In this document: positions 61,195-64,000 of the stretch, one piece after another
Layout: every line of letters starts with the position of its first letter
How positions within the stretch are numbered: position 1 is the stretch's first letter
The notes under the pieces: generated by a model
What the model saw: only the letters and a program-made list of their open reading frames with translations
Database searches by the model: none
What the model was told of the DNA's origin: nothing
Origin: Pseudomonas bubulae
GTDB lineage: Bacteria > Pseudomonadota > Gammaproteobacteria > Pseudomonadales > Pseudomonadaceae
Assembly: GCF_900618535.1 (NCBI RefSeq)
Contig: NZ_UYJA01000004.1
Coordinates: 1 to 64,000 of the forward strand
Reading direction: 5' to 3'
DNA: 64,000 nt
Made by a program: the position numbers and the translations under genes

Positions 61195-62877
61195 ATGAAC
61201 AAGAATAATCGTCACCCTGTCGACGGTAAAAAACCCGTCACCATCTTCGGCCCGGACTTCCCGTTTGCCTTCGATGACTGGATCGAACACCCCGCTGGCC
61301 TGGGCAGTATTCCCACACATAAACTTGGCGCTGAGGTAGCGATTGTCGGTGCTGGCATGGCCGGGATGGTGGCGGCCTACGAGTTGATGAAGCTGGGCCT
61401 CAAACCCGTGGTATATGAAGCCTCGAAAATGGGTGGGCGCCTGCGCTCGCAAGCCTTTGAGGGCAGTGAAGGGGTGATTGCCGAGCTCGGCGGCATGCGC
61501 TTTCCGGTGTCTTCAACAGCGTTTTACCACTATGTCGACAAGCTGGGGCTGGAGACCAAACCCTTCCCCAACCCGCTGACCCCAGCTTCCGGCAGTACGG
61601 TTATCGACCTCGAAGGCCAAACCTTCTACGCACAAAAACTGGCGGATCTGCCTGCCCTGTTTCAGGAAGTGGCCGACGCCTGGGCCGATGCGCTGGAGGA
61701 AGGTTCGCGCTTTGGCGATATTCAGCAAGCCATCCGTGACCGCGACGTCCCTCGCCTCAAAGAGCTGTGGAACACGCTGGTTCCTCTGTGGGACGACCGC
61801 ACGTTCTACGACTTCGTCGCGACCTCCAAGGCCTTTGCCAAACTGTCATTCCAGCACCGCGAAGTGTTTGGCCAGGTGGGTTTTGGTACTGGCGGATGGG
61901 ATTCGGACTTCCCCAACTCGATGCTGGAAATCTTCCGGGTGGTGATGACCAACTGCGACGACCATCAGCATCTGGTCGTTGGCGGTGTCGAGCAAGTGCC
62001 ACTGGGAATCTGGCGCCACGCCCCCGAACGCTGTGCCCATTGGCCTGCAGGCACCAGCCTGAGTTCGCTGCACAACGGCGCGCCTCGCACCGGGGTCAAG
62101 GCGATCTCACGCACACAGGATGGGATGTTTTCCGTCACTGACATTCTCGGTGTCACACGCCCCTACGAAGCCGTGCTGGTCACATGTCAAAGCTGGCTAC
62201 TGACCACCCAGATCGAATGCGAAGAGTCGCTGTTCTCACAGAAGCTGTGGATGGCCCTTGACCGTACGCGCTACATGCAATCATCGAAAACCTTTGTCAT
62301 GGTCGACCGCCCGTTCTGGAAGGACAAAGACCCGGAAACCGGCCGCGACCTGATGAGCATGACCCTCACCGACCGCCTGACCCGTGGCACCTACCTGTTC
62401 GACAACGGCGACGACAAGCCGGGGGTGATATGCCTGTCGTACTCGTGGATGAGCGATGCGCTGAAAATGCTCCCGCACCCTGTGGAAAAGCGCGTGAAGC
62501 TGGCCCTCGACTCGCTGAAAAAGATTTATCCGAAGGTGGATATCGCCAGCCGCATCATCGGCGACCCGATCACCATTTCATGGGAGGCAGACCCGCATTT
62601 CCTGGGCGCCTTCAAGGGTGCACTGCCGGGGCATTACCGCTACAACCAGCGGATGTATGCGCACTTCATGCAACAGGACATGCCCGCAGAACAACGCGGG
62701 ATCTTTATTGCCGGCGATGACGTGTCGTGGACCCCGGCCTGGGTTGAGGGCGCGGTGCAGACTTCATTGAACGCGGTCTGGGGCATCATGCATCACTTTG
62801 GCGGCAGCACCCATGCGGCCAACCCGGGGCCGGGAGATGTGTTCCACGACATTGGCCCGATTGCGCTGCCGGATTGA
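61195..62877 (+). CDS. davB: L-lysine 2-monooxygenase
   Basis: Flavoprotein that decarboxylates L-lysine with O2 to 5-aminovaleramide. The product has 560 residues and closely resembles P. putida DavB as I recall it. The FAD motif VAIVGAGMAGMVAAYELMKLGLKPVVYEAS is near residues 50-79, ELGGMRFPVSS follows, and the flavin end motif AGDDVSWTPAWVEGAVQTSLNAV is near the C-terminus. It is followed by davA across a REP pair; the next pathway genes davT and davD are not in the window. Confidence 0.93.
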   Translation: MNKNNRHPVDGKKPVTIFGPDFPFAFDDWIEHPAGLGSIPTHKLGAEVAIVGAGMAGMVAAYELMKLGLKPVVYEASKMGGRLRSQAFEGSEGVIAELGGMRFPVSSTAFYHYVDKLGLETKPFPNPLTPASGSTVIDLEGQTFYAQKLADLPALFQEVADAWADALEEGSRFGDIQQAIRDRDVPRLKELWNTLVPLWDDRTFYDFVATSKAFAKLSFQHREVFGQVGFGTGGWDSDFPNSMLEIFRVVMTNCDDHQHLVVGGVEQVPLGIWRHAPERCAHWPAGTSLSSLHNGAPRTGVKAISRTQDGMFSVTDILGVTRPYEAVLVTCQSWLLTTQIECEESLFSQKLWMALDRTRYMQSSKTFVMVDRPFWKDKDPETGRDLMSMTLTDRLTRGTYLFDNGDDKPGVICLSYSWMSDALKMLPHPVEKRVKLALDSLKKIYPKVDIASRIIGDPITISWEADPHFLGAFKGALPGHYRYNQRMYAHFMQQDMPAEQRGIFIAGDDVSWTPAWVEGAVQTSLNAVWGIMHHFGGSTHAANPGPGDVFHDIGPIALPD

Positions 62878-62900
62878 CCCCGCAGGGTGAATTGATTCCA

Positions 62901-62985
62901 GTGGGAGCGCGCTTGCTCGCGATTCAGGCAACGCGGTGCATCAGGCATATCGGGTGGATGCCATCGCGAGCAAGCCCGCTCCCAC
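62901..62985. repeat. REP pair (BIME) between davB and davA
   Basis: Inverted copies of GTGGGAGCGCGCTTGCTCGC and GCGAGCAAGCCCGCTCCCAC about 45 bp apart. They fill most of the space between davB and davA and could stabilise the upstream mRNA or uncouple expression. Confidence 0.92.
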
Positions 62986-63012
62986 ACCAACAGTCAACAC
63001 CAGGAGAACCCC

Positions 63013-63807
63013 ATGCGCATTGCCCTTTACCAATGCCCGCCTCTGCCCTTGGATGTTGCGGGCAATCTGCAGCGTTTGCGTGAAACAGCCCAGCAAGCCG
63101 ATAACATTGACCTGCTGGTGTTGCCCGAAATGTTCCTCACCGGCTACAACATCGGCGCGCAAGCCGTAGCCGAACTCGCACAAGCCCACGACGGCGACGC
63201 CGCACAGCAAATTGCCAAACTGGCCAAAGCCACGGGCATGGCCATTGTGTACGGCTACCCCGAGCGCGGTGCAGACGGACATATCTACAACAGTGCACAG
63301 TTGATCGACGCACACGGCAAAAGTCTGTGCAACTACCGCAAAACTCACCTGTTCGGCGAACTCGATCACTCGATGTTCAGCCAGGGCCCCGACTCATTCC
63401 CGGTCATTGAACTCAACGGCTGGAAGCTCGGCCTGCTGATCTGCTACGACCTCGAATTTCCGGAAAACACCCGCAGGCTGGCCTTGGCCGGAGCTGAAGT
63501 GATTGTGGTACCCACCGCGAATATGGTGCCCTTCGAGTTCATCGCCGATGTCACCGTGCGTTGCCGCGCTTTCGAAAACCACTGCTATGTAGCCTACGCC
63601 AACTACTGTGGCCATGAAGGCGAGATCCATTACTGCGGCCAAAGCAGCATCGCCGCACCCAACGGCAAGCAGATTGCCCTGGCCGAACAGGATGAGACCC
63701 TGCTGGTGGCAACGTTGCAACGCCAACAGCTGACTGATGCAAAAACCGGCAACTTTTACCTCGCAGACCGTCGGCCCGAGCTATATGGCGAGCTGAGCAA
63801 GGGCTAA
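63013..63807 (+). CDS. davA: 5-aminovaleramidase (nitrilase superfamily)
   Basis: Carbon-nitrogen hydrolase of 264 residues that converts 5-aminovaleramide to 5-aminovalerate, the step after DavB. The nitrilase triad is Glu39 (LPEMFLTGYN), Lys110 (YRKTHLFGE) and Cys144 (LICYDLEFPEN). Position after davB supports the DavA role; some pseudomonads annotate this gene before pqqF simply as a carbon-nitrogen hydrolase. A good ribosome site (CAGGAGAAC) precedes it. Confidence 0.88.
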   Translation: MRIALYQCPPLPLDVAGNLQRLRETAQQADNIDLLVLPEMFLTGYNIGAQAVAELAQAHDGDAAQQIAKLAKATGMAIVYGYPERGADGHIYNSAQLIDAHGKSLCNYRKTHLFGELDHSMFSQGPDSFPVIELNGWKLGLLICYDLEFPENTRRLALAGAEVIVVPTANMVPFEFIADVTVRCRAFENHCYVAYANYCGHEGEIHYCGQSSIAAPNGKQIALAEQDETLLVATLQRQQLTDAKTGNFYLADRRPELYGELSKG

Positions 63808-63846
63808 ATCCGCTAGCATGAGCGCTTCTCTGTTCCGGAAGTGCCC

Positions 63847-64000
63847 ATGCCTGCGCTGAACCACCCTCACACCCAACGTCTGACCCTTGAAAACGGCCTG
63901 ACCCTCTGCGTGCGCCACGAGCCGCGCCTCAAGCGCTGCGCGGCCGTTTTAAGGGTCGCCGCAGGCAGCCATGATGTGCCTGCGGCCTGGCCGGGCCTGG
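63847..64000 (+). CDS. pqqF: PqqF, M16 peptidase of PQQ synthesis (5' part only)
   Basis: Only the first 51 residues are in the window (MPALNHPHTQRLTLENGLTL...RVAAGSHDVP), the N-terminal start of an M16 zinc-peptidase. The order nitrilase-pqqF is known from other fluorescent pseudomonads, where pqqF leads pqqABCDE. The right edge cuts it before the zinc-binding HxxEH motif. Confidence 0.75.
   Translation, partial: MPALNHPHTQRLTLENGLTLCVRHEPRLKRCAAVLRVAAGSHDVPAAWPGL

Overview
The window is a stretch of a Pseudomonas chromosome, most likely from the P. fluorescens complex. The evidence is a Vfr-type CRP regulator, the trpGDC/trpE split, the AnmK-AmgK-MurU peptidoglycan recycling bypass, an EstA autotransporter esterase, the DavB/DavA lysine pathway beside pqqF, and dispersed REP repeats of the pseudomonad type. 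Species cannot be resolved from the sequence alone. Apart from one inserted element the window is dense, GC-rich housekeeping DNA.

Layout. 1-460: leader and three tandem promoters of an rRNA operon that runs leftwards out of the window. 462-11,800: tyrS, an M23 peptidase, anmK, erpA, argC, hemJ, a nitronate monooxygenase, a DUF805 membrane protein, an SDR, a HIT protein, coq7, speD and an OsmC protein. 11,990-21,400: vfr, a lipoate ligase-like gene, trpC-trpD-trpG, estA, trpE, gph and rpe. Two short Trp-rich leader ORFs precede trpG and trpE, and the trpE one is nested in the 3' end of gph. 21,460-22,150: a 34-bp inverted REP pair beside a REP-associated tyrosine transposase. 22,310-25,760: DUF3530, djlA, murU, amgK. 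25,890-33,500: lptD-surA-pdxA-rsmA-apaG-apaH-glpE, tightly packed and partly overlapping. 33,800-38,660: the prkA-yeaH-spoVR stress module. 38,720-42,660: cca, folK, folB, plsY, tsaD. 42,856-47,413: the macromolecular synthesis set rpsU, dnaG, rpoD, followed by a large sensor GGDEF/EAL protein.

50,948-59,160 is an integrative element inserted in the 3' end of a tRNA-Ile2(CAU) gene and bounded by exact 47-bp repeats. It carries a tyrosine integrase, an AlpA-like regulator, a P4-type primase-helicase, a candidate replication origin with paired GTGCCG repeats around an AT-rich core, a chain of small genes, and one AT-rich outward-facing membrane-protein gene at its left end. No capsid, tail or conjugation gene is visible, so it looks like a phage satellite or a minimal integrative plasmid. 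It is the least explained part of the window.

Downstream are a Fic protein gene with two tandem palindromic operators, an Lrp/AsnC regulator, davB and davA (L-lysine to 5-aminovalerate), and the start of pqqF.
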